Source: Pantoea sp. SoEX (GTDB taxonomy: Bacteria; Pseudomonadota; Gammaproteobacteria; Enterobacterales; Enterobacteriaceae). From it: a stretch of 47,188 nt of DNA. The notes under the pieces are model-generated. The model was not told the DNA's origin. It ran no database searches and saw only the letters and a program-made list of their open reading frames with translations. Shown piece by piece: positions 18,479-28,033 of the stretch (its first letter is position 1; the number at the start of each line of letters is the position of its first letter). The stretch lies in assembly GCF_009829945.1 (NCBI RefSeq), contig NZ_SZZT01000006.1, positions 1 through 47,188 of the forward strand, in the 5' to 3' direction. The position numbers and the translations under genes were made by a program.

Positions 18479-18829
18479 TCATAGATCTCCATCAGAGATG
18501 TGTTATTACTTCAAAAGGAAAAACAATAAAATTAAATATAATATTTTTTCCTTCCTTATTATGTATAAAAACAAAATTTATAAGATATTATCAATAACTA
18601 AATATAATATGTTTTTTAAGTAATATAACGATTATATAATAAAAATTAAGCTTAAATACAACCGTAGCTACTAAGATTCAAGATTTAAACAAATTATAAT
18701 GAAATTAAAGATAATGAACTTATATTTGTCAAAAAATATATTTAAAATTTACTATTAATTAAATATTTTTTATATTTTTTTGTTTTTATTCTCACATTTA
18801 AGATAGTTTATTAATATAATATTATCTTG
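18479..18829. other. Intergenic region between sodA and dppA
   Basis: These 351 bases hold no supported gene; a short plus-strand open frame overlapping the dppA start is probably chance. The dppA promoter and the end of the sodA transcript must lie here. The half next to sodA has several T runs but no good stem before them. Confidence 0.5.
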
Positions 18830-19447
18830 CTAAATTTGTAAGTCAAAACGATCTTCTGCTTTTTTCCAGTTAATCACATTCCAGAACGCTTTTATATAAT
18901 CAATTCTTCTATTTTGATATTTAAGATAATAAGCATGTTCCCATAGATCTAAACCTATTATTGGATAACCAGAAACACCAGCAATTAATTTACCCATTAA
19001 AGGATTATCTTGATTTGCAGTTGAAACAATAGACAAATTATTATTATTTTTTATTAGCCATACCCAACCTGATCCAAAACGCGATAAAGCAATTTTTTCA
19101 AATTCTTCTTGAAATTTAAAAAAACCATCAAATGTATTTTCAATAGCATATTTTAAACTTCCTTGTAAAACACTATTTAATTTTAAACTTTGCCAAAAAA
19201 AAGAATGATTAGCATGACCGCCAGCATTATTTCTTAATGCATCGCGGATATTAATAGGTAATTCGTTTAATTTTGTAATTAAATCTTCAACTGGTAGTTC
19301 AGCTAATTTTGTATCTTTTAGTAAGATATTAGCATTATTTATATAAGTTTGGTGATGCTTGGTATGATGAATTTCCATTGTTTTTTCATCAAAATATGGT
19401 TCTAAAGCATCGTATGAATATTGTAACTGCGGCAGTGAATAACTCAT
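18830..19447 (-). CDS. sodA: Superoxide dismutase [Mn] SodA
   Basis: SodA dismutates superoxide in the cytoplasm. The 205-residue protein (E. coli 206) has the metal ligands H27 ([10 protein letters not shown]), H81 ([10 protein letters not shown]), D167 and H171 ([11 protein letters not shown]). The glutamine in [11 protein letters not shown] and the glycine pair in AGGHANHS are typical of the manganese rather than the iron enzyme. GGAGAG precedes the ATG. It fits an aerobically respiring symbiont. fdhD next to sodA is probably the ancestral enteric order (from memory of Yersinia). Confidence 0.97.
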   Translation of the reverse strand: MSYSLPQLQYSYDALEPYFDEKTMEIHHTKHHQTYINNANILLKDTKLAELPVEDLITKLNELPINIRDALRNNAGGHANHSFFWQSLKLNSVLQGSLKYAIENTFDGFFKFQEEFEKIALSRFGSGWVWLIKNNNNLSIVSTANQDNPLMGKLIAGVSGYPIIGLDLWEHAYYLKYQNRRIDYIKAFWNVINWKKAEDRFDLQI

Positions 19448-19644
19448 ATTATTAACTCTCCAACAAATAAATAATTATTAAACATATTTTATTATTAAGT
19501 AATATATTATTTAATATTTATTAAATTTTTTTAAGAATTGATAATTAACATGAAAAATAAAAAATTGATCTATTTTAGTACTAATTATAAATAGTTACAA
19601 TATATTCCAATTTCATATTGACATTTTATAATATTAATTATCTT

Positions 19645-20474
19645 TTATATTAATCTTTGAGGATTAGAATATATAGTATAACATCCAGGTTTTGAAAAAC
19701 CTACAAGAGTTATATTATATTTCTCTGCCATTTCAACTGCTAATGCAGTAGCTGCAGATAAAGCAAATATTATTTCAATACAACAAATTGCAGATTTTTG
19801 AATTATTTCATAACTAGCTCTACTAGATATCAAAATTGCACCTTTTTTATCTTTTATTTTTCCTATATATCCTAATAGTTTATCTAAAGCTACATGACGA
19901 CCTACATCTTCATATCCACATATTAACTGACCTGTATTTTTTATCCATAATGCAGCATGAGTACAGTTAGTTTTTATTCCAATAGGTTGATATTCTTTGA
20001 GCTTTTTGATTGCAATATCAATATGTTTAAGATTGATTTTTTGACTAAATGGCAATGGTTTAATATTATAATTAATAGCTTGATTTAATTGTTCAATACC
20101 ACATATACCACATCCAGTTCTCCCTAACATTGCTCTTTTCTTTATTTTAAAAGCTTCGAAACAACGAGAAGAAATATCCATTTGAATTTCGATGCCACAT
20201 ATATTAAATATAATATCTATACCCAATATATCATTATAGGAATTAATGATACCTTCTGAAAGAGAAAATCCAATTCCAAATAGATCTAAATTTTGCGGAG
20301 TAACCATCATAACTACATAAGATATACCATTATATATCAAAGCAGCAGGATATTCTTCTGCTAAAAAATCGTTTTTTATACTAGAGAAATAATCATTATT
20401 TTTCCAAATTTTTTTTTTACTATAGTTTTAATATTAATTGATTGTATTGTATTTTTTCTTATATTTTCTTTCAT
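19645..20474 (-). pseudogene. fdhD: FdhD, formate dehydrogenase sulfur carrier, frameshifted at A10
   Basis: FdhD passes sulfur from IscS to the molybdenum cofactor of formate dehydrogenase. Downstream codons give an intact core with the CGIC pair in GRTGCGICGIEQ, GYEDVGRHVALDKLLG and ISSRASYEIIQKSA. The N-terminus is in another frame: ATG at 20474 (GGAA upstream) gives MKENIRKNTIQSINIKTIVK, then ten A (20409-20418) read as lysines and the frame runs into a stop. One extra A yields KKKIWKNNDYFSS, matching E. coli IELWRRDDL, and a 276-residue protein (E. coli 277). Frame repair by RNA polymerase slippage on the A run, as known in AT-rich symbionts, is plausible. Real decay or a sequencing error are the alternatives. 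No formate dehydrogenase gene is adjacent. Confidence 0.85.
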
Positions 20475-20537
20475 ATTAAAATTCCAGTAAAATAATTGTA
20501 TAATAAAATGAGAAAAATTATTTATAATCATATTTTA

Positions 20538-22601
20538 TTATTTTAATAAAGATATATCTGCAATTTGTAAAAACAGAGATCTTATTTTTGACAATAATGT
20601 CAAACGATTGATATGTATATTTTCATCAAAAGTATTAATTTGTACTTTATCAAAAAATTTGTCTATTATTGAACTTAATGTAGTTAATTCAATTAATGCT
20701 TCTGTATATAATCCTTTGGAAAAATATGGTTGTAATTTAATTGTTAAATTTGATATATTATTTAATAACTCTATTTCTTCTTTTTGTTTTAATAAAGATA
20801 TATTTATGACATGACATACGGTATGATTGGACTTTATTAAAAAATTAGAAACTCTTTTATTGATAACTATTAGTTTATTAGATTCTTTAAGAGATAAAAA
20901 ATAGGATAAAGCTTGCATGCGTAGGTCAAAATCTGCTGGATATAATGGACGAACTGATAACACTGCTTTAAAAATATTGATATCAAAATCAATATAAAAT
21001 TTTTCAAGACGCTTAAACATAAAGTTTAAGATATTATTAATAATATCTTTAATAATTAATTTATCTTTATATATACTAACTGCTTCCTGTACTAGATCTT
21101 CTAAACTTAAAGGTAATTTTTTCTCAATAATAATTCTTAGTATTCCAGATGCAGCACGACGAAGAGCTAGGGGGTCTCTACTACCTTTAGGGATTTCATT
21201 TATACCGAACATTCCTACTAAAGTATCTATTTTATCAGCAATAGATAGCGTACATCCTATCAAACTAGAAGGTATTGTGTCTTTAGAAAAAGATGGTTTA
21301 TACTGTTCACTTAGTGCAAATGCAATATCTCTATTTTCCCCATTATATATTGCATAATACATGCCCATGATACCTTGCATATCAGGAAATTCACATACTA
21401 CTCTAGTAATTAAATCACATTTTGATAATAAACTAGCTCGTATAGAATATTCTACGTTAGCACCTATTTTTTGAGCAATCCACTTAGATAAGTGCTGTAT
21501 TCTTTTAGTTTTATCTCGTAATGAACCTAATTTTTTATGAAATATTACTTTTTCTAATAACTGTAAATTATCTAATAAAACTCTTTTTTTATCATGATCG
21601 AAAAAGAATTTAGCATCTTCTAAGCGAGCATTTAATACTTTTTCATTCCCAATAATTATATCGTTATTGTCATTAGATTCTATATTAGTAATAAAAATAA
21701 AATTAGACAATAAATTACCCTTAATACCATATATTGGAAAATATTTTTGTACGTTTTCCATTATATGAATCAGTAGTTCATTTGGAATATTTAGAAATTC
21801 TTCTTTAAAGCTAGCATGTAAAATAATTGGCCATTCAACTAAAGATGTTACCTCTTGTAATAATTCATCATTCAGGTATATTTTACCACCTAATTTACAT
21901 GAAGTTAATTCTATACCATTTTTTATTATTTCTTTGCGTTTTTTATAATCTGCAATTACCTTACCTTTTTCTAAAAGAACTTGAGGATATTCATCTGCAT
22001 TAATCAACTTAATTTTACTATGTCCCATAAAACGATGACCGTAAATTATCCGTTTAGATTTAACTCCGAATAAAATACTGGGAATTAACTTATCTCCAAA
22101 TAATATTGTAATTGTATGAACTGGACGAATAAATTTTATATTATTTTCACCCCATCTCATTAATTTGGGTATAGATATTTTTTTTATTGCTTTTTCAATA
22201 ATTTCTGGCAATAATAAATTTGTTTTTTTACCTTTAATTATTTTACGACAAATCAACCATTCACCTTTAGTAGTATACAGGGTTTCTAATTCAGAAATAG
22301 GTACTTTGTTAAAATGTATCCATGTATTGGCTTTTTCTGTGATATTTCCCTTAATATCAAATGCTTCTGTTAATTTAGGTCCCCTTTTTTCAATTACTCT
22401 ATCAACTTGATAGGTATTTAAATGCATTACTTTTAAAGCTAAACGTCTGGGAGAAGCAAACCAAATTACTTTTTTATAAACTAATTGAAAAACTTTAAGT
22501 TCTGCGATAATATTTTCATAAAATAATTGTGCTAAACCATAAAGCATCTTTGGTGGAAGTTCCTCTGTACCTATCTCCACTATTAAAGTTTTTCCACTCA
22601 T
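20538..22601 (-). CDS. glyS: Glycyl-tRNA synthetase beta subunit GlyS
   Basis: GlyS is the beta chain of the alpha2-beta2 bacterial glycyl-tRNA synthetase and holds the tRNA-binding regions. The 687-residue protein (E. coli 689) begins TLIVEIGTEELPPKML and has FIRPVHTI, IYGHRFMGH, the HD-like segment DAKFFFDHD, IADKIDTLVGMFGI, KGSRDPLALRRAASGI and an anticodon-binding C-terminus. It is complete. GAGG lies upstream of the ATG and only 11 bases separate it from the glyQ stop, so the pair is co-transcribed. Confidence 0.98.
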   Translation of the reverse strand: MSGKTLIVEIGTEELPPKMLYGLAQLFYENIIAELKVFQLVYKKVIWFASPRRLALKVMHLNTYQVDRVIEKRGPKLTEAFDIKGNITEKANTWIHFNKVPISELETLYTTKGEWLICRKIIKGKKTNLLLPEIIEKAIKKISIPKLMRWGENNIKFIRPVHTITILFGDKLIPSILFGVKSKRIIYGHRFMGHSKIKLINADEYPQVLLEKGKVIADYKKRKEIIKNGIELTSCKLGGKIYLNDELLQEVTSLVEWPIILHASFKEEFLNIPNELLIHIMENVQKYFPIYGIKGNLLSNFIFITNIESNDNNDIIIGNEKVLNARLEDAKFFFDHDKKRVLLDNLQLLEKVIFHKKLGSLRDKTKRIQHLSKWIAQKIGANVEYSIRASLLSKCDLITRVVCEFPDMQGIMGMYYAIYNGENRDIAFALSEQYKPSFSKDTIPSSLIGCTLSIADKIDTLVGMFGINEIPKGSRDPLALRRAASGILRIIIEKKLPLSLEDLVQEAVSIYKDKLIIKDIINNILNFMFKRLEKFYIDFDINIFKAVLSVRPLYPADFDLRMQALSYFLSLKESNKLIVINKRVSNFLIKSNHTVCHVINISLLKQKEEIELLNNISNLTIKLQPYFSKGLYTEALIELTTLSSIIDKFFDKVQINTFDENIHINRLTLLSKIRSLFLQIADISLLK

Positions 22602-22612
22602 TTACAACCTCT

Positions 22613-23524
22613 TCATTTTTTTAAATTACACATTGGAAAACCTAATGCTTTACGGGAAATATAATACGCTTCTGCAATAGATTTAGTTAGGTTACGAATA
22701 CGTAAAATATAGCATTGACGTTCAGTTACTGAAATAGCTTTACGAGAATCTAAAATATTAAAACTATGAATTGCTTTCAAAACACACTCATAAGCTGGTA
22801 TTGGTAAAGGGGTTTGTAAACTTAATAAATATAAAATTTCTTTTTCATATTGCTCAAAGCGAATGAATAAAAAATCAGTATTAGCATATTCAAAGTTATA
22901 CGCTGATTGTTCTAATTCATTTTTATAAAATATATCTCTATAAGTAGTTATACCATATAAACCGTTATTCCATACTAAATCATATACGTTATCAACACGT
23001 TGTATAAACATTGCAATTCTTTCCAAACCATAAGTAATTTCTCCAGTAACAGGTCTGCAATCAATACAACCAATTTGTTGAAAATAAGTAAATTGAGTAA
23101 TTTCCATACCGTTAAGTAACACTTCCCAACCCAGCCCCCAAGCTCCTAAAGTTGGATTTTCCCAATCATCTTCTACAAAACGTACATCTTGTACTGCAGG
23201 ATTTATATTCAGTTTTTTTAGTGAATTTAAATATAGTTCTTGAATATTTTTAGGTGCAGGTTTTATGATAACTTGAAATTGAAAATAGTATTGTAAACGG
23301 TTTGGATTTTTACCATAACGACCATCATTAGGTCGACGCGCAGGTTGAACATATGCTGCTGCAATTGGTTCAGGTCCCAATGCATTTAAACAAGTTATTG
23401 GATGAGAAGTTCCTGCTCCTACTTCTATGTCTAAAGGTTGTATAATTATACATCCTTGCCGTAACCAATATTCTTGTAAGGTTAAAATTAATCCTTGGAA
23501 TGTTTTTATATCAAATTTTTTCAT
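22613..23524 (-). CDS. glyQ: Glycyl-tRNA synthetase alpha subunit GlyQ
   Basis: GlyQ is the catalytic class II alpha chain that activates glycine and charges tRNA-Gly with GlyS. At 303 residues it equals the E. coli length, with [64 protein letters not shown] and [14 protein letters not shown]. Next to dppA, sodA and fdhD it marks a rearranged segment; in E. coli glyQS and dppA lie in one part of the map and sodA/fdhD in another. Confidence 0.98.
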   Translation of the reverse strand: MKKFDIKTFQGLILTLQEYWLRQGCIIIQPLDIEVGAGTSHPITCLNALGPEPIAAAYVQPARRPNDGRYGKNPNRLQYYFQFQVIIKPAPKNIQELYLNSLKKLNINPAVQDVRFVEDDWENPTLGAWGLGWEVLLNGMEITQFTYFQQIGCIDCRPVTGEITYGLERIAMFIQRVDNVYDLVWNNGLYGITTYRDIFYKNELEQSAYNFEYANTDFLFIRFEQYEKEILYLLSLQTPLPIPAYECVLKAIHSFNILDSRKAISVTERQCYILRIRNLTKSIAEAYYISRKALGFPMCNLKK

Positions 23525-23702
23525 TATACATTTAAAATTTATTAAATATTAAAAAACAATCATAAAATATTCTTTTATAGAGATAAAATTATTTATATAC
23601 TGAAATAGGTAATTTTTAGTTAAATTTATTTGATTTATAATAAATAACCAAAGAATTTTTTATTATTACACTCAGTAGGTTAATTTTTGATAAAAGATAA
23701 TA

Positions 23703-25070
23703 TTATTTTCCTATACAAAAACTAGAAAAAATTTTGTTCAATAAATCTTCAGAAGTAAAAGATCCAGTAATTTTATTTAATTCTCGTTGTACAAATCTCA
23801 GATCTTCAGCTATAAGTTCTTCTGTGTAGTAATTCATCAACAATTTATTATTAATTTTTATTAAATGCTTATATGCTACTTCTAAAGCATGAATATGTCT
23901 TCGTCTAGCAATAAAATTACCTTCTACTGTGTTTTTTAAACCCATAATTTTCTTTAGATATTGAAATAAATATTCCATTCCAGCATTTGTTAATGCAGAT
24001 AAATGAATTATTGTAAATCCATTAATTTTAGTAATACCCACAGGTTCTCTAGTAATATCTGCTTTATTCCTAATTATTGTGATAGGCACTTGAATAGATA
24101 AATCATATAAAAAATTTAATAACATTTCTACAGATTTTTCTGTTGTTACCTTTATTCCATCAACTACAAATAAAACATGATCTGCTTTTTTAATCTCATT
24201 GAAAGCTTTTTTTATACCAATACTTTCAATTTCGTCTAGAGAGTTACGTAACCCTGCTGTATCTAATATACGCAGAGGTATCCCATCAAGATTTACATAA
24301 TCATGTAATATATCACGAGTTGTGCCAATTATATTTGTGACAATAGCCATTTCTTTTTTTATTAACGAATTAAATAAACTAGATTTACCAACATTAGGAT
24401 TTCCAGCAATGACTATTGTCATACCTTCATTTAATAAACAACCCTGATTTGAATCTGAAATTAATTGTTTTAAATTATTAATGATATTTTTTATATTACT
24501 ATAAATTTCTTTTTTAGAAATACTTTTAATGTCTTCGGTAGAAAAATCAATAGATGTCTCTATAGAAATTCTCAGATTAATAATTTTTTCTGTTATTTTA
24601 TTTACGTGAGATGAAAATACACCTTGCAATGAATTAACTGCTGACATAGCTGCTCGTACCGAACTGGCATTAATTAAATCTGCAATTGCTTCCGCTTGTG
24701 TTAAATCAATTTTTCCATTTATAAATGCTCTTTGAGAAAACTCACCTGGATTTGCAATACGTACCTTAGGTAAACTTATTATAGATTTTAATAATAAATC
24801 TAAAATTATCGGACCTCCATGACAATGAAGTTCTAAAACATCTTCGCCAGTGAAAGAATGTGGATTAGGAAACCATAAAGCAATTCCTTTATCTAACATT
24901 ATGCCATTAAAATCATTAAAAGGGAGATAATCAGCGTAACGAGGTCTGGGAATTTTATATAATATTTTTTTAGCAATTTCTGCAGCTTTAATTCCAGAAA
25001 CACGTAAAACCCCTATACTACCGTATCCAATAGGTGTTGCCTGTGCAACAATCGTATCATTTTGATTCAT
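23703..25070 (-). CDS. mnmE: tRNA modification GTPase MnmE
   Basis: MnmE works with MnmG (at 45041 in this window) to form 5-carboxymethylaminomethyl uridine at tRNA wobble position 34. The 455-residue protein (E. coli 454) has the formyl-THF-binding N-terminal domain (TPIGYGSIGVLRVSG), the G domain with P-loop GNPNVGKSS, DTAGLRNS and NKAD, and the catalytic C-terminal CIGK. It lies downstream of yidC as in E. coli. Both partners being kept suggests that reading of A/G-ending codons remains under selection, as expected in an AT-rich genome. Confidence 0.98.
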   Translation of the reverse strand: MNQNDTIVAQATPIGYGSIGVLRVSGIKAAEIAKKILYKIPRPRYADYLPFNDFNGIMLDKGIALWFPNPHSFTGEDVLELHCHGGPIILDLLLKSIISLPKVRIANPGEFSQRAFINGKIDLTQAEAIADLINASSVRAAMSAVNSLQGVFSSHVNKITEKIINLRISIETSIDFSTEDIKSISKKEIYSNIKNIINNLKQLISDSNQGCLLNEGMTIVIAGNPNVGKSSLFNSLIKKEMAIVTNIIGTTRDILHDYVNLDGIPLRILDTAGLRNSLDEIESIGIKKAFNEIKKADHVLFVVDGIKVTTEKSVEMLLNFLYDLSIQVPITIIRNKADITREPVGITKINGFTIIHLSALTNAGMEYLFQYLKKIMGLKNTVEGNFIARRRHIHALEVAYKHLIKINNKLLMNYYTEELIAEDLRFVQRELNKITGSFTSEDLLNKIFSSFCIGK

Positions 25071-25126
25071 ATCTAATAGTTATTTTAAATAATAAAATTT
25101 TTGTTTAATTGTATTGTAAGTAATTA

Positions 25127-26755
25127 TTAATAACCATATTCTTTTAAGCTCCGATAGATTATTTGTTGTTGTATAATTGTTACTAAATTACTAACAATAT
25201 AATATATAACTAAACCAGATGGGAACCATAAAAAGAAAATACTAAATACAATTGGCATAAAATTCATAAATTTTTGTTGCATTGGATCTGTAATATTTGC
25301 CGGTGACATTTTTTGTATGATAAACATAGTAACACCCATAATTATTGGCAGTATATAGTATGGATCTTGCGCTGACAAATCGTGAATCCAAAAAATAAAT
25401 GGAGCATGTCTTAATTCTACACAACTTGAAAGCATATAGTAAAGAGCTAAAAAAATAGGCATTTGGATAATCAGAGGCAAACATCCACCAAAAGGATTTA
25501 CTTTTTCTTCTCTATATAATCCCATAATTTCTTGCCCCATTTTTTGATTATCATGTTTAAAACGATCACGTATATTTTGAATCTTCGGTTGTAACATACG
25601 CATTTTTGCCATGGATAGGTATTGAGCTTTAGTTAAAGGATACATAATGCCACGTACAATAAAAGTAATAATTATTATAGAAAAACCCCAATTATTTACA
25701 AAACTATATATGAATTTTAATAATTTAAAAAGTGGTTTTGAAAGAAACCATAACCAACCGTAGTCTACAGTTAAATCTAGATTAGGAGCTAAAAGGCCCA
25801 TTTGATCTTGTAGTTCTGGTCCAAGCCAAATAGTATTAGAAATATTTTTTTGAGTATGAGGTGGAATAATTATGGTAGAAGATTGATAACCTATGGTAAC
25901 TTCGTGGTTATTAATATTGTTTGTATAAATAGTATTAATACCTTCATTATTAAATATTAAAGCTGATGCAAAATACTGTTGGAGCATAGCCACCCAGCCA
26001 CTTTTGGTTTTGATATTCAAGTTTTCATTTTCTATTATGTTTTCAAATTTATATTTTTTATATCTTATTTTATCTGTAGAATAAGCTGCACCACGAAAAT
26101 TATGTAAAGTAAAATTATTATTAACAGTACGAGATTTTGGCAATTCAACCGTTTGTTTCAATTGACCAAATGTTGATATTTTTATTGGTTTTTTACTAAT
26201 ATTATTAATGTTATAAAGTATATTTACTGAATAATTTCCTTTTTTAAAAATAAAAATTTTTGTATATTTAATTCCGTTTTTACTTGTATATTCAATTGGT
26301 ACTTTTAATTCATTTTGTCCTTTTCTCATTTCAAAATAATTTTTTTTTGCAATAAATTTTGGACGTATATTTTTTTCTATATTATCTGGACCATCAACAC
26401 CATTTATACCAGTTTGCGCTTGATATAAAAATAAAGGATTTGTTTCAAGTAATTTTAATGGTTTATTAGATCCAAGTCCTTCTGCAAAATTTAGCAGTTC
26501 AACTTGATGTATATCTCCACCATAATTACTAATATTTAATGAAAACACATCAGTTTTTACCAAAATATTCTGATCTTTGTCTTTGATTGAAATATTTTTG
26601 TTAGTATTTCCAGAGATATTACTTTCGTTATTACTACTATTTTTTATTTCTGGATTATTAGCTAATTCAACACTATGATCCATTTGCCAATTTTGCCAAA
26701 AAATAATGAACAATAATAAGAAAACAATCAAAAAAAGATTGCGTTGTGAATCCAT
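25127..26755 (-). CDS. yidC: Membrane protein insertase YidC
   Basis: YidC inserts inner-membrane proteins, alone or with SecYEG; subunits c and a of the Fo ATP synthase, both encoded here, are classic clients. The 542-residue protein (E. coli 548) has the N-terminal membrane anchor, the large periplasmic domain (about 55-330) and the conserved five-helix core. The core includes the hydrophilic-groove arginine in FIVRGIMYPLTKAQY, MLQPKIQ, FGGCLPLIIQMPIFLALYYML and FFLWFPSGLVIYYIVSNL. The basic tail after the last helix is shortened to RSLKEYGY, so some ribosome contact may be reduced (inference). Confidence 0.98.
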   Translation of the reverse strand: MDSQRNLFLIVFLLLFIIFWQNWQMDHSVELANNPEIKNSSNNESNISGNTNKNISIKDKDQNILVKTDVFSLNISNYGGDIHQVELLNFAEGLGSNKPLKLLETNPLFLYQAQTGINGVDGPDNIEKNIRPKFIAKKNYFEMRKGQNELKVPIEYTSKNGIKYTKIFIFKKGNYSVNILYNINNISKKPIKISTFGQLKQTVELPKSRTVNNNFTLHNFRGAAYSTDKIRYKKYKFENIIENENLNIKTKSGWVAMLQQYFASALIFNNEGINTIYTNNINNHEVTIGYQSSTIIIPPHTQKNISNTIWLGPELQDQMGLLAPNLDLTVDYGWLWFLSKPLFKLLKFIYSFVNNWGFSIIIITFIVRGIMYPLTKAQYLSMAKMRMLQPKIQNIRDRFKHDNQKMGQEIMGLYREEKVNPFGGCLPLIIQMPIFLALYYMLSSCVELRHAPFIFWIHDLSAQDPYYILPIIMGVTMFIIQKMSPANITDPMQQKFMNFMPIVFSIFFLWFPSGLVIYYIVSNLVTIIQQQIIYRSLKEYGY

Positions 26756-26757
26756 CT

Positions 26758-27015
26758 TTAATATTCTCTTCTATGAAAAATTTTTGTTGGTACAGGATCG
26801 TGTCCGCCTTTTTGTAAAGGATGACATCTTAGTATACGTTTTAAAATCAAAACACTTCCTGATATTACTCCAAATCTTTGCAGAGCTTTGATAGCATATT
26901 GAGAACAGCTCGGATAAAATCTGCAATGTGGATTTAACAATGAACTTATAAAAACTTGATATATACGTACCAATGCAATCAAGATTCTTAAAACGATTGA
27001 AAATGACGCTGCCAT
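26758..27015 (-). CDS. yidD: Membrane protein insertion efficiency factor YidD
   Basis: YidD is a small membrane-associated helper of YidC. The 85-residue protein has the family core [24 protein letters not shown] and [13 protein letters not shown], with three conserved cysteines. It overlaps the end of rnpA by 28 bases and ends two bases before yidC, the standard rpmH-rnpA-yidD-yidC layout. Translation is likely coupled to rnpA. Confidence 0.96.
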   Translation of the reverse strand: MAASFSIVLRILIALVRIYQVFISSLLNPHCRFYPSCSQYAIKALQRFGVISGSVLILKRILRCHPLQKGGHDPVPTKIFHRREY

Positions 27016-27338
27016 AATTTCTCCAGTTTTTTCAAGATCGTAAAATTATCTAAATAAACAATTTCTTTTTTAGCAATAACAATAAAATCCATTGATGGTA
27101 ATTTATGTTGATTTAACCGAAAATATTCCCTAATGAGTCTCTTAACTCTATTACGTTCATGAGCGAGTTTAACATATTTTTTAGCAATAGTAAGCCCAAT
27201 ACGTGGATATTTAAGTTTATTAGCACGACCAAATATATTAATTTGCGAAGAGTAAGCACGTTGAGGTTTTTGAAACACAAAAGAAAATTCTTTAGAATTT
27301 AATAAACGTAATGTTTTGGGAAAATAAAATTTATGCAT
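26988..27338 (-). CDS. rnpA: Ribonuclease P protein component RnpA
   Basis: RnpA binds the RNase P RNA and helps process tRNA 5' ends. The 116-residue basic protein (E. coli 119) carries the signature region [14 protein letters not shown] and the N-terminal [12 protein letters not shown]. The start ATG at 27338 follows the rpmH stop by 16 bases, and the 3' end overlaps yidD. It is complete despite weak family conservation. Confidence 0.95.
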   Translation of the reverse strand: MHKFYFPKTLRLLNSKEFSFVFQKPQRAYSSQINIFGRANKLKYPRIGLTIAKKYVKLAHERNRVKRLIREYFRLNQHKLPSMDFIVIAKKEIVYLDNFTILKKLEKLWQRHFQSF

Positions 27339-27354
27339 AATAAATTAAATAACA

Positions 27355-27501
27355 TCAAAAATGTTTAGAAATAGTTAAACAAGTTCTTCCTTTAGCTCTC
27401 CTATAAGCTAAGATTTTACGACCATTTTTAGTAGACATGCGAGCTCTAAATCCATGAGATCTATTTCGTTTTATTACGGAAGGTTGATAAGTTCTTTTCA
27501 T
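27355..27501 (-). CDS. rpmH: 50S ribosomal protein L34
   Basis: The 48-codon frame begins [20 protein letters not shown], continues [19 protein letters not shown] and ends ISKHF. This is nearly identical to E. coli L34 (46 residues), with two extra residues at the end. AGGA lies about 12 bases upstream of the ATG. It heads the rpmH-rnpA-yidD-yidC unit and diverges from dnaA, as in most bacteria. It was found by translating the minus strand directly. Confidence 0.97.
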   Translation of the reverse strand: MKRTYQPSVIKRNRSHGFRARMSTKNGRKILAYRRAKGRTCLTISKHF

Positions 27502-28033
27502 AACATCATATTTCCTTAAAAATTAATTAATATCAATAGTATTAATTATTGTGACTTAAATTAATGATTATTTTTAGTAAAAATTAACCTAAAAACAAAA
27601 ATTTCACTCTACAATTTAAATATCTTTATTTTACAATATGCAATTATAATGTATTTAATTAGATTTTTTATTTGATTAAAAATTAAAAACTAAATATTAC
27701 TATATAAAATACTACTTTAGAATAATTATCAAGAAAATTATATACTAGAGAAATAAATTTATAAAATAAATAATTGATCATACCGTAAATATTTTTAAGA
27801 ACTTTAATTTCATTTTAAATGCGTAATTAACTTGTTAGTAAGCGAGATTTTAATATTGTTATGTTTTAATTCAATTCTTATAGAAGTTTAGCTGAATTTT
27901 AATTATTCTAGCTAAATTATTGTGTGAAAAATTTATTACTAAATATAGTATTTTTTATTTATGTTAACAAATAATTTTTTAATTTTTAATGTTAGCTTAA
28001 ATTTTATATACAATTATAAGATTGGAGTGTAAA
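27502..28033. promoter_or_regulatory. Divergent rpmH-dnaA intergenic region
   Basis: These 532 bases hold no gene. They must carry the promoters of rpmH (minus) and dnaA (plus). I find no DnaA box (TTATNCACA), so the DnaA autoregulation known in E. coli is not visible. An inverted pair TTTAGCT (27887-27893) / AGCTAAA (27910-27916), and TATTAATTA arms at 27524-27548, are the only structures noted. GGAG at 28024-28027 is the dnaA ribosome-binding site. Confidence 0.5.

Noticed and set aside
19645-20340. FdhD read as a short protein starting at TTG 20340
   Set aside because: It would lose 43 conserved residues, and that TTG aligns with an internal leucine of E. coli FdhD. The upstream frame and ribosome-binding site favour the longer, frameshifted gene.
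27502-28033. Replication origin next to dnaA
   Set aside because: No DnaA boxes, and in enteric bacteria the origin lies by mnmG rather than dnaA.
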